The notes beneath the pieces were generated by a model. It had not been told where the DNA came from and made no database searches. It was given only the letters and a program-made list of their open reading frames with translations. 64,000 nucleotides of DNA from Oryzias latipes (taxonomy: Eukaryota > Chordata > Actinopteri > Beloniformes > Adrianichthyidae). Made by a program: the position numbers and the translations under genes. This document shows positions 33,658-46,808 of the stretch, in pieces. The stretch is taken from positions 5,213,325-5,277,324 of the forward strand of contig NC_019879.2 of NCBI RefSeq assembly GCF_002234675.1. Direction: 5' to 3'. Every line of letters starts with the position of its first letter. Position 1 is the first letter of the stretch.

Positions 33658-33960
33658 CTCGTGGTGTCCTCTGGTCCAAAGCCTGGAGATCCTGGGAAAG
33701 GTGCCATGGCTCCAGCTCTCCATCCGTTTTTATCAGCCGCCGCTCCATGTAGGCAGCCTCACATTGGACCACAAACGCCCAAGGAGGAGGGATCAAGCAT
33801 GCAGGAGCAGGGCGTTGGTCAGACACCCACGATGTTTGATTTTCCCCCACATTGTGCCCCCAGAGATCTCCATCCTCCCTCCCCAGCCATGTCTCACCCA
33901 CAGCAATTCAAAGAAACTGAACTTTATTTCTGTCGTGATGTCTGATCAATAGATGGATAT
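33658..33960 (-). promoter_or_regulatory. hpx: Putative hpx proximal promoter and 5' UTR
   Basis: Upstream of the hpx ATG the minus strand carries a TATA-like GATAAAAA at 33734-33727, which would place transcription start near 33700. The next ~220 bp are repeat-free and moderately GC-rich, unlike the surrounding DNA. A C/EBP-like ATTGTG is visible near 33850. Liver acute-phase control would fit the family but is inference. Confidence 0.5.
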
Positions 33961-34680
33961 CTTGTAGACTTTAAATGTTTCTGCCTCTTTATGCAAAATC
34001 ATTTTAAAAGTCTAAAAAAAAAACCTATACAGTCCTAAAAATGAATTTCTACGTGTTCTATAGTTTGTGTTACTTCAGCAAAGCATCTTTTGGAGACCCA
34101 ACATTGATATATATTTTCTCCTACAACAATTTGGCATTTTCTTTTCTTTTTTTAATGAATGACAAATGTTTTTGCATAATCAGATGTTAAGATTTAAATG
34201 TTTTTCAAAATAAACTACTGTTTTTGATGTTTTTTACAACCTTTGTACATAAAAAGTAGATTCCAGAGGTTTCTGGAAGTCTGCCCGGTCTACCGCTCAG
34301 GCCTGGTTCAACTCAAAGGTAACTAACCCAGAGTCCCCTCAAAATAGACAAATAATGCGGACATGTGCACTTTAGATCTCCACAAACCTGGGTTATGTAA
34401 CGTTCTTCAGATGAACATTAACAGAATGTAAGGGGTTGGCCTCATCCAATGGATACAAAGGGCAAGATGAATTAAATTACATTATATTATATCCAGCAAT
34501 GCTATTTTTTACAGTCAGAAGAACACTTCAATTGAGATCCACATGCGTGATTAGTCACATGACCATTAACAACACGATTAAACAGATGTTAGATGTGCAA
34601 TTTGCTGGTGTCAGACTGAGAGAATCATGATCACTGGCTGAATCCTGAAGCAACCTTTCAGAGTACAGGGTTGCTTCAGA
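33961..34680. other. Intergenic upstream of hpx
   Basis: AT-rich; no gene or recognisable repeat seen. Confidence 0.5.
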
Positions 34681-34990
34681 ACAGCCTCACTGGGAAAAGG
34701 TCCTGCTTCAAATCCCCGCTAGGATTTTGTGTCGAGTTTGTGTGTTCTCCTCATGCATGCATGGGTTTTCTCCAGTTACTTCAGTTTCCTCCTACAGTCC
34801 AAGAACATACCCTTATGGGTTAATTGGTGTCTCTAATTTGCCCCTAGGTGTGCATTTGAGTCTGTGACCCTCCAACAGACCGACAGCCTATTCAGTGCGT
34901 ATCCCCACCTTGACCCAACAGTTGCTGGGTTGGCTCCAGCAACTATCTAACCTTGAAAAGGATTCAGGAGGACCTGAAGGTGGATGGATG
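34681..34990 (+). repeat. Common teleost interspersed repeat
   Basis: It has the familiar order: TTCAAATCCC, GTGTTCTCCTCATGCATGCA, TTTCCTCCTACAGTCCAAGA, GGTTAATTGGTGTCTCTAAT, TTGCCCCTAGGTGTG, CTGGGTTGGCTCCAGC and GGATGGATGAG. The B-box-like TTCAAATCC hints at a tRNA-related origin but no A box was found. Confidence 0.7.
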
Positions 34991-35512
34991 AGCTTAAAAA
35001 TACAAATGAACATCAACATAAAAATCTTGAATTCCTTAAAAACTTTTTTTTGGGGGGGGGGGGGGGGGTGTCAAACTGATGATTGTAAGTCATGCATCAT
35101 CAATTAAACCCTCAAACATAAAGTGTAAAAACAGAAGCAGCCACTCCATGGCTACTCCTTCACTGTAGCAGAACAACCATCATAAATTCTATTTAGTCTA
35201 TACTTTTGAACGCTTTTATACTTGTAGATCTCCCTATTTCCATCCCCGATGCATTTATTGTTCTTTTTCTTCCTCCTCTGTCTTTGTATGTCTGTGTTAC
35301 AGCCTCTTTACAAAGACATTAGTCTTATTTTATTGTTAATTCATTTGGATATTTATTGATTTTCCTCATAAACTAGCTTTTTAAACACATTTGGTTATTC
35401 TATTTTTTTTTAGAGTCAACAGTATCCCCAAAAACTACACAAACAGGCTGATGGGCTGTTGAGCAACACTCCTGCATGGTGGAGCGCACGCATGACAGAT
35501 TGTTTGTGTGTG

Positions 35513-35534
35513 GGTGTGTGTGTGTGTGTGTGTG
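35513..35534 (+). repeat. (GT)n microsatellite
   Basis: Uninterrupted GT units after GTGTGTGGGTGT, near a GC-richer patch. Confidence 0.8.
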
Positions 35535-35710
35535 AGGGGGCTTTTAGCCTTTACTGAGGCAAAGCAGAATTCAAGTCTGTCACGTTGTGCACGTACAGTT
35601 GCCAGCAGGTCTGGCGTTTCTCCTTTTTTTCTCTCATTTGCACGGTAAAAATTCCATCACACCACCTGTCTTATTTGTGCAGCTATGCTCATAATGAGGC
35701 CATTCATTTA

Positions 35711-37664
35711 CAGTTTTTATTTATTTGTTTTTTTACCAATGTTTACACTCTAAAATAAAAATCTCCACACAATTTGAAAAATTCTACACCAAGGAGCAAA
35801 ACACCGCCACAGATTTGCACAGCATTACACACAATGTCTGCTTCACTCTTTTTTGCAAAACATTACACACAGTGATTTGTGAAACTAAACAAACATTTCG
35901 ACACCTAAAACACACAAAAGGATTGTGAGGTTACTTCCTTGTCATTACAAAGCCCCGCATTGCCAACGACCACACAAATGAACAAGTTGGAAACTCACAT
36001 CCACAAGGTGTGGAAGCACACATGTGCTATTTTGAAAACGCAATATGTGCCACGGCAACACCCTCTGCACTGCTATCACACAAAATGTAAATCCGGGAGC
36101 CTATAAAGCAAATCTAATACTTGCATTTTTTGACAGATTGCACAAGAATGTCACAGCGTTACACCAAGTGGACCAGATGCAGTGCATTGTTGTGTGGGAC
36201 GACGTCTCATTCCATCGGGCTGCTGTGGTCCAGAATTGGTACCGTGATCACCCTGAATTTGAAGTCTTCCCCCATTCTCCCCCCTTCCTGAATCCAATCA
36301 AAGAGGTTTTTTTTCCAGCATGGCGGTGGAAAGTATACGACCTGCGGCCCTATTACTGTTTGCCCCTCATTCAGGCCACGGAGCAGGCATGGGATCAAAT
36401 AGAAGAGCCTTCTGTTCAGGGGTGGATCTGTCACTCACGGCGATTCTTCCAACGGTGCCTGATCCAGCCCGGCAGAGCCATGAGGAATAGTTACAGTATT
36501 TCAGTTTTTCTGTGTATTTGTCTACAGATTTTATTTGTGTCATTGATTTTATTGTTGGTTGATTACTGTAACTGATTATGGTAAGGAATACTGTATTCCT
36601 TAAATTGAAATAAAGACTTGGAATATTCAGTCAGGCATCAGTGTCGTGCCGTGCATGATAAGTTTGTAGTAGGTCTATTTGTGTTCATTCTCCCTTTATC
36701 TTTTTTTAGTTTAAACAATCAAAGCAAGAATAATGCACAAAACATTACAATCAGCATTCATGCATTCATACAAATTAGATATTAAATCAAAGTTTACTTG
36801 AAAGGGAGTGGAAGGAAGCGATCTCATATAATCCCACCTCTATTCTACCATAAGCATTTTTATTACATGACTTATCAATATTCAGTTTATCAGATATCCA
36901 TGCCTTACCAACACAGTTTCAGGTCATTACCAATGCTTAAGTATCAATAAATCACATGACAAAGATGAAGTACTTCATAATTGTGTAAAATAGACATAAC
37001 TCTACTTTGGATAATAATTTACCACATACAGATCAGTTGTATAAAATACATTCTGATTATTTTCATTAGAAAAATCATGATTATGATTAAAAATAACCCT
37101 ATATCAGAAAATTGACATAACAAATCATGACTTTTTGGGGCAAGTGCAGTGATATAATTACAGATCAATCACTTTAACCATCTTCAATAATTGATTAGGC
37201 AATTGTATTATTGTAATTATAAGGTAATGCTGTGAAATAAAACAGGGTCCACATCCTGTCGATTGTCCAAGATTTATCTCAAACTAATCATGAAGAATGT
37301 TGTGTTGTGTTGGGTTTGTCACTATTTTGTTTTGTCATTGAAATGATCACTAGCAAAACAATGTCTGACCCAATATCTAACACATGCTATTTTCTAAAAA
37401 TTAGGTGTTTTTTTTTACAATTATGTTTTTTTATTTATCCCTGGAGTGTGAAACTGTCTGCAATAGTGTCTGATCATTGATGACTGTGTTGGGAAAATGA
37501 AAACTAACGGCATTTTGGTTAATATATGTTGTGCCTGAAGTGTTTCCTTCTGCAAAAAATCCAGAAATTCAGCAAATTGAGAGTGCTGTTTGGATAATTG
37601 TGATTATATTTTGAGAAATGGAATCCAGCTTTTCAAATTGTGTGTAAACGTTTGATAAAAACTG
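35711..37664 (+). mobile_element. Tc1/IS630-like DNA transposon with both ends (1954 bp)
   Basis: The element lies between TA dinucleotides (35709-35710 and 37665-37666). It starts CAGTTTTTAT and ends ATAAAAACTG. Inside both ends GTTTACAC and ACACAATTTGAAAA recur in inverted order. It encloses a DDE transposase remnant (36045-36575). TA duplication plus this transposase type places it in the Tc1/mariner-IS630 group. Confidence 0.8.
36045..36575 (+). pseudogene. IS630/Tc1-type (DDE_3) transposase remnant
   Basis: The 176-codon frame has DDE_3 features: a VVWDDVSFHRA block around the second catalytic Asp, FPHSPPFLNPIKEVFFPAW with the third acidic residue, and SVQGWICHSRRFFQRCL near the C-terminus. 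The N-terminal DNA-binding domain and first catalytic Asp are not found upstream in frame, and the family's usual YSPFLNPIEE block is altered. The last ~30 residues are read-through from the true end. I judge it a dead, truncated copy. Confidence 0.75.
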
Positions 37665-37666
37665 TA

Positions 37667-38648
37667 ATCTAAATTAAGATTATATTTCATCATTGGGTTG
37701 TATTTATAAAGGAAAAATAAAAATACATATTTATTCTCTTTCTCTGCAACTTTTAGTTGGATGATTATCAATAGATCTGGGGGGGGGGGGGGGTTATATG
37801 ATGCATTCAAATACTATTTTAGAAATATTTTAAAGTCTAGATCTGTTTTACATCTAATAGAAAACCATAAGCAGCATCTGAATAAGATAATCCTAGATAA
37901 TCCTAACACCTGTCCAGATCCTAGATAAGATAATCATCAATAAGGTCAGATTTATTTCCAAATTGCACTTCACAAACCAACTGATGCCATTTTGGTTGCT
38001 ACCAAAACCGTTCCCACGGATGGTTGTGAATGGCAGCCTGTCCCACAGTGGGTAAAGTCCTCTCAGAGTGTGTGTGAATGTGTGCAGCTCCTGTGAAGTG
38101 CATCACCTTATATATTTGTTTCTCAACAGGATCCAACGCTCTAAAAAATGCTTGCTGTTCTGCTTGATTCTCCGTTTACCTGTCGCCTGCTTTGAGCTGG
38201 CTGCAGCCTGCTGGCCTTCACTGTTCGTCACGAACAAACAGATGCAGGTGAAAGTCAAGGGTTATCTGTGTTTTTGTGTCAGCAAAAGAGTCATTCAAGT
38301 CCACGTTGTTTTAGGTTAAAATCGATTTGTTTTATTCCATCTATACTCTAAAATGCCTGATTTGGCCCTGATTGAAATCACAAGAGCTGAATCCTTTCTT
38401 TTTTCGTCATTTCAGGTTTATAGAGACAGGGAACGGACTAAACAAAGTGTTAATGGGATGGGAGCAACCTGCTGCAAGTCTGAAAGCTGCAATCACACAG
38501 AGAACATTCAGCTTGATGCAGTCATGTAAGAGTGGATTTATGTTTGGCAAAATGCAGGAAAAAGCGCAAAAAGAGAAAAAGCAAGCTAACAGATAAGGTT
38601 ATATCATGAGTCCTAAATAGTTTATTCAGTTTAATTGATACAAGTAAT
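37667..38648. other. Intergenic
   Basis: A G run at 37780-37793 and simple AT-rich DNA. Small frames at 38068-38596 lack domains. Confidence 0.5.
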
Positions 38649-39060
38649 GAGCATGGTGTCCGAATTCCATTCAAAATCCAGAGCACTAGATAGTCCTGCA
38701 CTATATAGTTTTTCAGTAGTTAGGGAGCAGGGAGATAATAACTAAATAGCTAGGAGGCAAAGACTGTGGATATGTTTGAATTCCCACTTTAATCCCTAAC
38801 TACTAAAAAGCTATATATTGTTATGGATTTTGAATGGAATTCGGACACCATGCTCTCTACTTTTTTTTAAATGGCGATTATGACGTCATCAATTATGCAA
38901 AGTTAAAATCTAATTGACAGGCGACCATTTATGAATCCACCGAACTCTGAAGATGAAAACGGTAACATTTTCATTTAAAAAAAAATACATGTAAAACATT
39001 TTCTTTGCACAAACGAAGTGCATTGTGGTCTATATGGGATGAAAACGGAGAGTGTTTAAA
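38649..39060. mobile_element. Foldback MITE with 32-bp perfect inverted ends
   Basis: The first 206 bp (38649-38854) are bounded by a perfect 32-bp inverted repeat (GAGCATGGTGTCCGAATTCC and its inverse), and much of the inside also pairs (AGTAGTTAGGGA / TCCCTAACTACT). The following 200 bp match the internal part of the 16-kb copy. Confidence 0.75.
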
Positions 39061-41689
39061 ATATGAGTATTCATTTGTTTCTGTTATGTTTCCTTGCATT
39101 TGTGGTAGTTTTGTTTTAAGTTTTCCTTTATTTTTCTACCTTCAGACTAAGTTTTAGGCTTTATCTTGTCTGCAGTCCCTTTTAAATGTTTTGACCTTCC
39201 CCCCAAGTTAGTAAAATGGTCTGGTCTGTAACTATATTTATGTAAACTACACTGTTTGGTTTTAAAGTCTTTTATTCACTTTGACAGTGGGATAAGTGAA
39301 ACTTGTTAAATTCCTCTGAAGTTCATTCTGTTTTGTTGACTTTTTTAAGAGCTCAGTTAGTGAATTTTGCATTTTTTCTATCAAAAATAATACAAGTTTA
39401 AAATATAAGAAAAACTAGTAAAAAAATGTTTTAAACAATAATTTTATTCAATATTGAAGGGAAATGGAAATCTATATTATTTGAGGAATTAACTTATGAC
39501 ATAAATAGCGTGTTTTTTGCATGAACATGAAATAAAATCTTTCCAGACCTCAAACACCAACAGAGAGACAAACATTTATTTGCGTTATTAAAATACTTTA
39601 GTTGAACTGATAATCACCAATGAATTTGGAGTGTTTACAAATTTCAATCTATCACAGATTCTGATTTTGGTTTCCAGACATTTCTAAAACTTCTGCTTTT
39701 AGTGACGTTTATATAGAATCACACTTTTTTTTAACAAACAAAGGATTGTTAGTTCTAAATGTCTCTTTCAAATGTAGATGGCATCAAAATCTTTACCATT
39801 AAGCCACAGAATAGAATAGAATCTTAAAGGTTTGGTTTTATTGATTTAATTTGCTTGTCACTCTGAATTTGCCATGGAAATAAAAAGAAACTGTTCTTAT
39901 TTGCGAATTTGATTTCAGAATTTGAATCAAATGGAGCACATTTCTCTTGTGTAAAATCGCATACTTTCATGCATTTACAAAAAAAAGTATTAAACTTTTT
40001 CCCCAAACCCTAAGAAAACAGCCATTTCTTTTGCACAATTTTGATTGAGCTATTGTAATATCTCCAAGTACCCAGAAGAGGGCGACATTTCTTTCTTTTT
40101 TAAATTTTGGAGAGACAAAACAAACAAAGAAGCCCCACAAAGAAAGATTTCTTTAACCAAAAAACAAGTAAATAAATCAGCAATCAATGCGTGTTTACTT
40201 TGTTTGTGTATGCTTAGTTATTTCCCCTCTCTCCGGTTCTTTTTCACATAAATTTTCATGACTCTTTGTTAAACTGTGCCGTTCACTTTAAACGCGCACC
40301 GTAAATAGACCAGCTATTCCTGTCGAACCTCTTCTAAGGAAGACTGGAGATCAAATCAGCAAGAAAAAAACCTAGAGAGCAGATTTATCTGTGACCATAT
40401 CGCGCGTGATGACTCAAAAGAGCTGAGGAAGAAGAGGACACATCCGGTTAAGTTTTCCTGGGCTGAGTCGGTGATGGGAGGAGGAGGAGGGAGATGAAGC
40501 AGATCTGTGAGGTAGGAGCGTGTTTTTTGTTTTTGCAGATGCAACTCAGATTTGAAGATGTAATGGGAAACACGCATAAATGATTAGTTGGGTCGTCGGA
40601 AAACAGCTGCAGCACCGAGGAAATTGTGCGATTAGCAGCGAAGGAGGAAGAAAGGAGGAGGAGGAGGAGGAGCTGCAGCAGCAGGAACCTGTGGATCTGT
40701 GCTTCCAACGGCAAATGCAAGAAGAAAGCAGCCAACACGTAAAGTTACACACGAAAAAGAGGATTTTCCCCATTTCTTATAAAGAAGAAGACACAAAAAC
40801 ATGCAGAACATGTGTGAAATGTTAGAAAGTAGCATCTTTGCTGCAACAAACACATCCTCTAAATACATTTCTAAATAGTAAAAGAGTAAATAAACAGGGG
40901 CATTGTCTGAAGACAACAAAGAAAAAAAAAGAAGAAAACAGGAGTTTTTAAATATAAAGTCAATATTCATTTATTTGCCTATTTATCACGGTAGAATAAT
41001 GTTTATTTTACTGTGTCATATGCTGACTTTTATGAGTCCTTCACCTTGTTGCTGAACGCTTTAATTTCAAACTTTGAAGTCCGGAAACTATTCTAAAAAG
41101 CCAACAAGAAAAACTGACAACGGACATTTCCTACTTTCCTAAAGACCATGAAATAAACATTTCTGCTGCAACAACTAGAATCCTAATGTGTCATTAGCAT
41201 TGGCAGCACTTCTCAGCATCAGCCTACAAACACTTGGACAGAAACAATAAAAAAGCATGAATAGAAGTCCAGCTTTTAGTAGCACATATGGTGCTTGAAC
41301 TCCTTCATTTCTTGCTGGTTTACTTCACATTCACTGCTTAAAATCCTCATATTTTAGAAGGATTTCTACTGACCTGTCAGAACGGTCAGATATTGTCCAT
41401 TTGATCCACCTTTACCCTTCCTGACTCTTTAGTCACTTTCTTTAAATATTGTCAATTATTAAATATGCTCCTTCCATTACAGAGTCGGTGGAATGGAATG
41501 GAGTCTCTTTGATGCCCACATCTAAAAGGATGCGTCATCCGGCGTGAAGGTACACAAACACCACTTTGACCTTTCCCTTTTACTTTTGTGTTTCTCAGTT
41601 TTAACATCAAAGCAGCAAAAGGGAGGTGAACAAGAGAAGAGAATGGCTTCTTTAAGGAATTTGTTCAGCTGGTTTTGTAATTGCATTCA
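39061..41689. other. Intergenic; possible distal exon/promoter at 40260-40520
   Basis: 40260-40520 is less AT-rich and has CATATCGCGCG and CACATCCGGTTAAG (ETS-like), with a donor-like TGTGAG|GTAGGA at about 40506. It is on the right strand to be a distal first exon of the ankrd50-like gene, but nothing links them. A (GAG)n run follows at 40650-40670. Confidence 0.3.
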
Positions 41690-42210
41690 AAGATAAGGCT
41701 ATTTTAAAAGTGTTCCCAGTGGTTTTTTAATCACGGTTGTGCCAGTTTTAGCCGACATAAAAAAAAAAAAATCTAATTTTCTAGGAGAGTTTCTGCAGAG
41801 CGGCGATAGTTCATTAGAAATTGAATTGTGGGCGGGACCTTGGCACGAAGAAACCCTTCCTCCGTAGTTTACAGCCCCTCACAACCCAAATCTAACATTA
41901 CCAGTGCAACAGAAATGTTGTGAGCCACATGCCAACCCGGTCGAGAATAAAAAAAAGCCGTTCATGGATCTATTTGTCTGCAATGCATCAGAATGGAGCG
42001 GAGCAGGGAGCCTGTGGAATTCTTTTCATCATAAAGAAGTATTTTATCAAGCTGCACCTTTTTATCTGCTCCTAATTCACAAAGATTTGAGTGCAGAAAT
42101 GCTCAGAAATTCAATTTTAATCTTAATTTTCTCAATATATGTCCTCCATTATCAGAAAGAGGCCATAAGGACATGTTAAAAACACGACTTTTCATTGGAG
42201 TGGGTCTTTC
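41690..42210 (+). mobile_element. Family A element
   Basis: It contains GTTTCTGCAGAGCGGC, TTCATTAGAAATTG, GCATCAGAATGGAGCGGAGC and the right terminus CATTGGAGTGGGTCTTT. There is no coding capacity. Confidence 0.8.
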
Positions 42211-44804
42211 AACATTTTTGACCTTCATGAAAATAAGCAGATTATCTAGTTACCCTCTGTTCTTTTTTTTTTTTTAAAGATTTGGCTTTTTATCAGACAT
42301 TTTCTCTTAACCAGTGGTCTTTTTTTTTTTCCGCTAACATTACATAGCGTGCTTATAGGAAGTTTTTAGGCAGAAGAGGCATTCTTCAATCAGCCATATC
42401 TGTGCTTCTGTGGGTTGCTTAGCAACTTCATTCACCAATTTGCACTGTGCAGTAGAGCAGGCTATGTCTTGTAAGCTAAATCCATAAATATCTTTTGGCT
42501 TAAAAACGGCAGTTGTGCAATCAGGATTGAGGATTTAAAGAAGGTATTTCCATGTTTCTAGACTGTGCATACTTGACATTTTTTTGCCCTGGCCTATCTG
42601 ATTAGACAACGGCAAGTGGGTCAGACTGAAAGTGAAGGTGTTTTTTATGTAAGGTTCCATGCATCTATTTAGAAAACGTCACTTCAGTCATGAAAAATAG
42701 GGGGACAAAAGGTCTAAAATAATTGACTTTCCTGTTAAAGAAACTTGTTATGTTTGATGGTCTTCATCTGGAAAAACTACATTTCCCCTTTGGCACAGGA
42801 GTGAATGATCAGATTGGTAGCATGCAGACGGTCGTCTGTCACCCTTCTTGACAAATGTCTCATCGGCTAACAGCATATTTAAAATTAGCTAATGCCTCAG
42901 GACGCTCATGCGTCTGCTCAGAGGAAACAAAGTTAGAAAACAGAATCCTGGACTCTAGTTTGCCTTCTTTGGGACATTTTTGGTTCATTTGTTCTATGAA
43001 AAATTAAGTTTGAACTCAAAATGCATTTCTCTGAAGTCAGTAAAGTTCAAGTCTGAAATCTATTTATTATTTAGGTGAAATCATTAATAATAACTGACTG
43101 ACATGATCTAAATTCAACACCTTTCAACTAATTTTTGCTCTTCCTTTCAAAGTAAAGCACGTCATTTGCTTTATTTTGAAAAGGAGACCCATTTTCTTAC
43201 TTAAAAATACTTCAAATGTCGTCCAAAGAGAGTCCCTTCACCTCGATAGCAGCAGTTCCTAGTTTTAGAGGTGTCTGCATTTTGTAACATCGAAATAATA
43301 AGAAATGTTTAATTTAAAAAAAGAAAAAGAAAGAACATTTATAGATAGCCTTGAGAAATGTCTATAAAAGATTTACAATCCACAATCTGGCAACCAAGCA
43401 GTTTTATATTTTACATATTTTTGAAGATTAAAAGTTATCATGCCCCAAAAGTTTTATATATATTTTTATAACTTTTTAAAGTCAAAACTCTCTAAAAATG
43501 TAGTTTTCTTATCAGTGTGCCAACAATCTGATGACTGCAATGATCAGCATGTTTGCATGAACTTCAGAAAATTGGTCCATAAACAGTTTCAGTCTTTTCG
43601 TCTAGTTTGTGTGAATGGTAGAACTTCAGAATAAAACTTCCTGTTTTGTTTTTTAAACATACCAACAGTTTCAGAGCCGCAGAAGATCTGCAGATTCTAC
43701 TATATTTCTGCCAAACTATTTATTCTCTTTGCAAAAGAAACAGGGTTAACATTCATCTGTTATTCATTTTCTTTAGTTTTACACTAACTATGTGACTTTA
43801 AGCACTGACATTATCCATGGTTACTTCGTTTTTTATCTAATTTTGTGCTCATTTAATGAAATAAAAGAACAAAGTGAATCAAATGGATGCATTTAAATAC
43901 AAAAACTGTTTATTTAGGAAATATAAATATGTGAATCCAAATTTCTCCACAAATAAATGTAGCGGTAATTTTCCGATAAAGGACATCCGTTTATCATGTT
44001 TACATGATGGTTTGAATAACCTGAATCAGATAACCATCCAGTTTTTGTTGAGCTTGCAAAGAGGCTCAGTGTCTCGAGAGCTCGACAGCATTTTCCGCTC
44101 AACAAAGTCATGAAAAGAATGTAGACGACTTCACATCTAAATGCTGGTCCTCCTCAAACCATCGTCGGTTTCTTGTTAAAACAAATCTGGGGCTTTCTGT
44201 GGGAGAAATCTCATGAGGAGCTTGTAAACTGAAAGGGGCACAACAGGGGTAATTGAAGCCAAAGGAACTTTTTTATTTTTTAATTAACCATCTCTGAATC
44301 ATCTCACATTTGACCAAGACGGCGGTGTTTTTTTTTTAACACTGAGTTCTGTCAGGTTAGGCCCTGACTTTAAAGAACAGAACACTTATATTCCTTCACT
44401 GGACGCCTCCACAGATTTTATCTGTTTACAGGCTGCTGTAACAGGATGCGATTCTCAAATGTGGTCTTGGTTTTGTGCTGTTGCGAGAAATTTTTATGAT
44501 CAGGGTTGGTGGGGTTTTTTTTTGTTTTGTTTTTCATGTTTTTTTGGAGGACCCAGATGCAGGAAACCAGATGCAGATACACAAGAAAATAATAATAATT
44601 AAACCAAATCATAAAAACTTAAAAAGAGGAAAAATGAAACAGTGTGAGGTGAAACAGGACAGGCGGTAGCAGAAGTGACTCCAGGATCTGCCCTAACTCT
44701 CTGACTGGGGGTAATTAGCAATTTGGTGACTGCAAATTAAAGCCAGAATGAGCAGGAAAATATTTTTAAACACAACCAGAATGGAAAAAAAAACATGTTT
44801 TAAA
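42211..44804. other. Intergenic, AT-rich
   Basis: No exon, domain or complete element is visible. Homopolymer T runs occur at 42262-42276 and 42321-42331. Confidence 0.5.
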
Positions 44805-45354
44805 ACCAAGAAGCAGTAGTTAGATGGCAGATCCCGCTCTGCAGAAACTACGTCCTAGGAAACAACACAGGTTTTTTGATTTGAGCTAAAAACTGAATAA
44901 TCATAATTCAAAGACCACTGGGAACGCTTGGTAACCTTGAGAAGACGAATGCAATTCTAACCACCAACAAATGCCCAAACACTCTTTATCAGATTTAACA
45001 AACATAAATCCTGCCTACTTAGTGTCCATTTGCAGGCATTCATAGCTACAACTCCTCCCCCAGACCTTGTGGTTAAGCTGGTGTTCTTCTCTCAATCGAA
45101 GTTGACGACAAAAAACAGATTAACCCTTGTGCTATCCTAGGCACTTTAACATTGGGAGTGGGGTCATCTAGACCCACTAGACAGTGCTCTGAATCTTTTT
45201 TCTTCAATGATTTGTGATCTTCACTGGTGTCCATGGATTACATGAAATCTTTCCACCTTTATCCACCTTTGTCATGGTAGGGAGAACACCTCAATGTAAG
45301 GGTGGGGTCATCTAAGATAGCACAAGGGTTACAGGAGGATCGGAGTGGGACTTT
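44805..45354 (-). mobile_element. Family A remnant (reversed), carrying the family B MITE
   Basis: The reversed 5' part is visible at 44840-44935 (CTCTGCAGAAACTACGTCCT; AAAGACCACTGGGAA). A terminal CGGAGTGGGACTTTT lies at 45338-45352. About 180 bp of unrelated sequence and the 211-bp MITE separate these pieces, so the join is inference. Confidence 0.5.
45121..45331 (+). mobile_element. piggyBac-like MITE (family B), complete
   Basis: A 211-bp copy with perfect 16-bp ends TAACCCTTGTGCTATC and GATAGCACAAGGGTTA, flanked by TTAA / TTAC. The interior contains the block TTCAATGATTTGTGATCTTC shared by all four copies. It appears inserted into a reversed family A remnant (44805-45354). Confidence 0.85.
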
Positions 45355-45681
45355 TAACAACACAAACATCAGCCACATCTGTCCTTTGATCAGGACACAA
45401 ACCAGGACAGAAGTTTCACACTGACGACTACTGATGGCCTTTAGGTGAACACTATGACAGCAATGTCTCCCACCACCTTTTACTCCCTCAGTGTGAAGGT
45501 GAAGCATTTTACCAACAAGGTTTAAGCAAATGATAATGTCCAATGTGGAGCCACACACCGTCCAACACGATGCGGAGGACGGTTCCCGCCTCTGCATCAT
45601 CCTTTCATTTCTGGACCCCACGAAGAGCTTTATCCGGCTTATACCACGGTCACTTAGGAAAGAAGTAAATATTAAATCTAG

Positions 45682-45760
45682 GCCTGCACAATAAATGGCA
45701 AATTTATCGTTATCGCGATATCAAGCTGTGCAATACGCATGTCGCAAATGTCGAGTTCCT
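45682..45760 (+). mobile_element. hAT MITE end fragment
   Basis: TAGGCCTGCACAATAAATGG followed by TTTATCGTTATCGCGATAT matches the end of the 56.3-kb element. Confidence 0.6.
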
Positions 45761-46511
45761 GATAAGTCAAAGTTTTTACCTGTTTTTAGTTTCATGTGTT
45801 GCCGGGGGCGATGTGATCGGTTTCCAGGTCAACAAAAGAAAAATCAGGATAAGATGATGATGTCTGTCTCAAGAGGAAAAAACACTCTTTTATAAAGACA
45901 CTCATGTTCAAACAGTGACTTACATGGATATGTTTATTATCAGCATTTTTCAAATATTCTAAAAAAAAAAAAGAAACTCTTTTACATTCATGAATATTTT
46001 GGCACATTATATTGGTTTGAGACGTTTGTATTTACCTTCCAAGAACACGTTGCAACAAAAAAGTCACACACAACCTGAACAGGTTTAAAGCTTCTGATGT
46101 TGAGTTGTCACCTACAGGTGACCTGCTGGCTGTGATGAGAGAGTTTGGTGTTGGACCAACTTGTTTCGGGACGTTGAGGTGAGTGAGGGCTGGTTACAGT
46201 GGACAACAAAAGAGGTCATTTAAAGAGGGGGAAGAAAAAAAAGGAAAAGAAAATGTTCCCAGAGACTTTTGGAAGCAGAAGGAGTTTTTCATTCAGCCGT
46301 GACATATTTATTGGTGATGCAGCAGAACCATCTGCGGCTGATGGCAGATGCCAGACAGATGAGAGACAGTTGTGCAGCGTTGGAGCCAGAGCTGATCTGG
46401 ATCGACTCAATAACAAGTCAAGCATTCACTCTACGCCAAAGGGGGGGGGGCTGGAAGAAAACTAGAATATCCATTACAGTAACTGTGCCAAATAGATAAA
46501 TAAATAACCAC

Positions 46512-46770
46512 TATGCCTGCACAAGAAATCGCAAATGTATCGTTATCGCGATATTAGCCTGTGCGATACTTGTTTTGCAAAAGAATTGCATCAACTGCGA
46601 TAAATGGTTAACTTAAATGTTTATGCAGATGCTAAAACTATCTGATGGCAGCTTGAAGTACTTAACGAGTTTAATAGGCATTTGGCCAGTCGGATAGACC
46701 GATTTACATATTTGACCAGTTAAATTCCGTCGTCATTGTAGTATTGATCACTAGTATCGCACACCACAAG
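46512..46770 (+). mobile_element. hAT MITE fragment
   Basis: ATGCCTGCACAAGAAATCGC, CGTTATCGCGATAT, then a GGCAGCTTGAAGTA and CATTTGGCCAGTCGGAT region, also found at 51.9 kb. It is directly followed by a family A fragment. Confidence 0.55.
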
Positions 46771-46808
46771 CGCCCGCATGCCGACTGTAGTAACTACATG
46801 TCAGCTAC

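Noticed and set aside
34681-34760. tRNA gene or intact tRNA-SINE head
   Set aside because: Only a B-box-like TTCAAATCC is seen; there is no A box or cloverleaf.
45259-45621. 120-codon minus-strand frame
   Set aside because: It begins outside and ends inside the family B MITE, with no domain.
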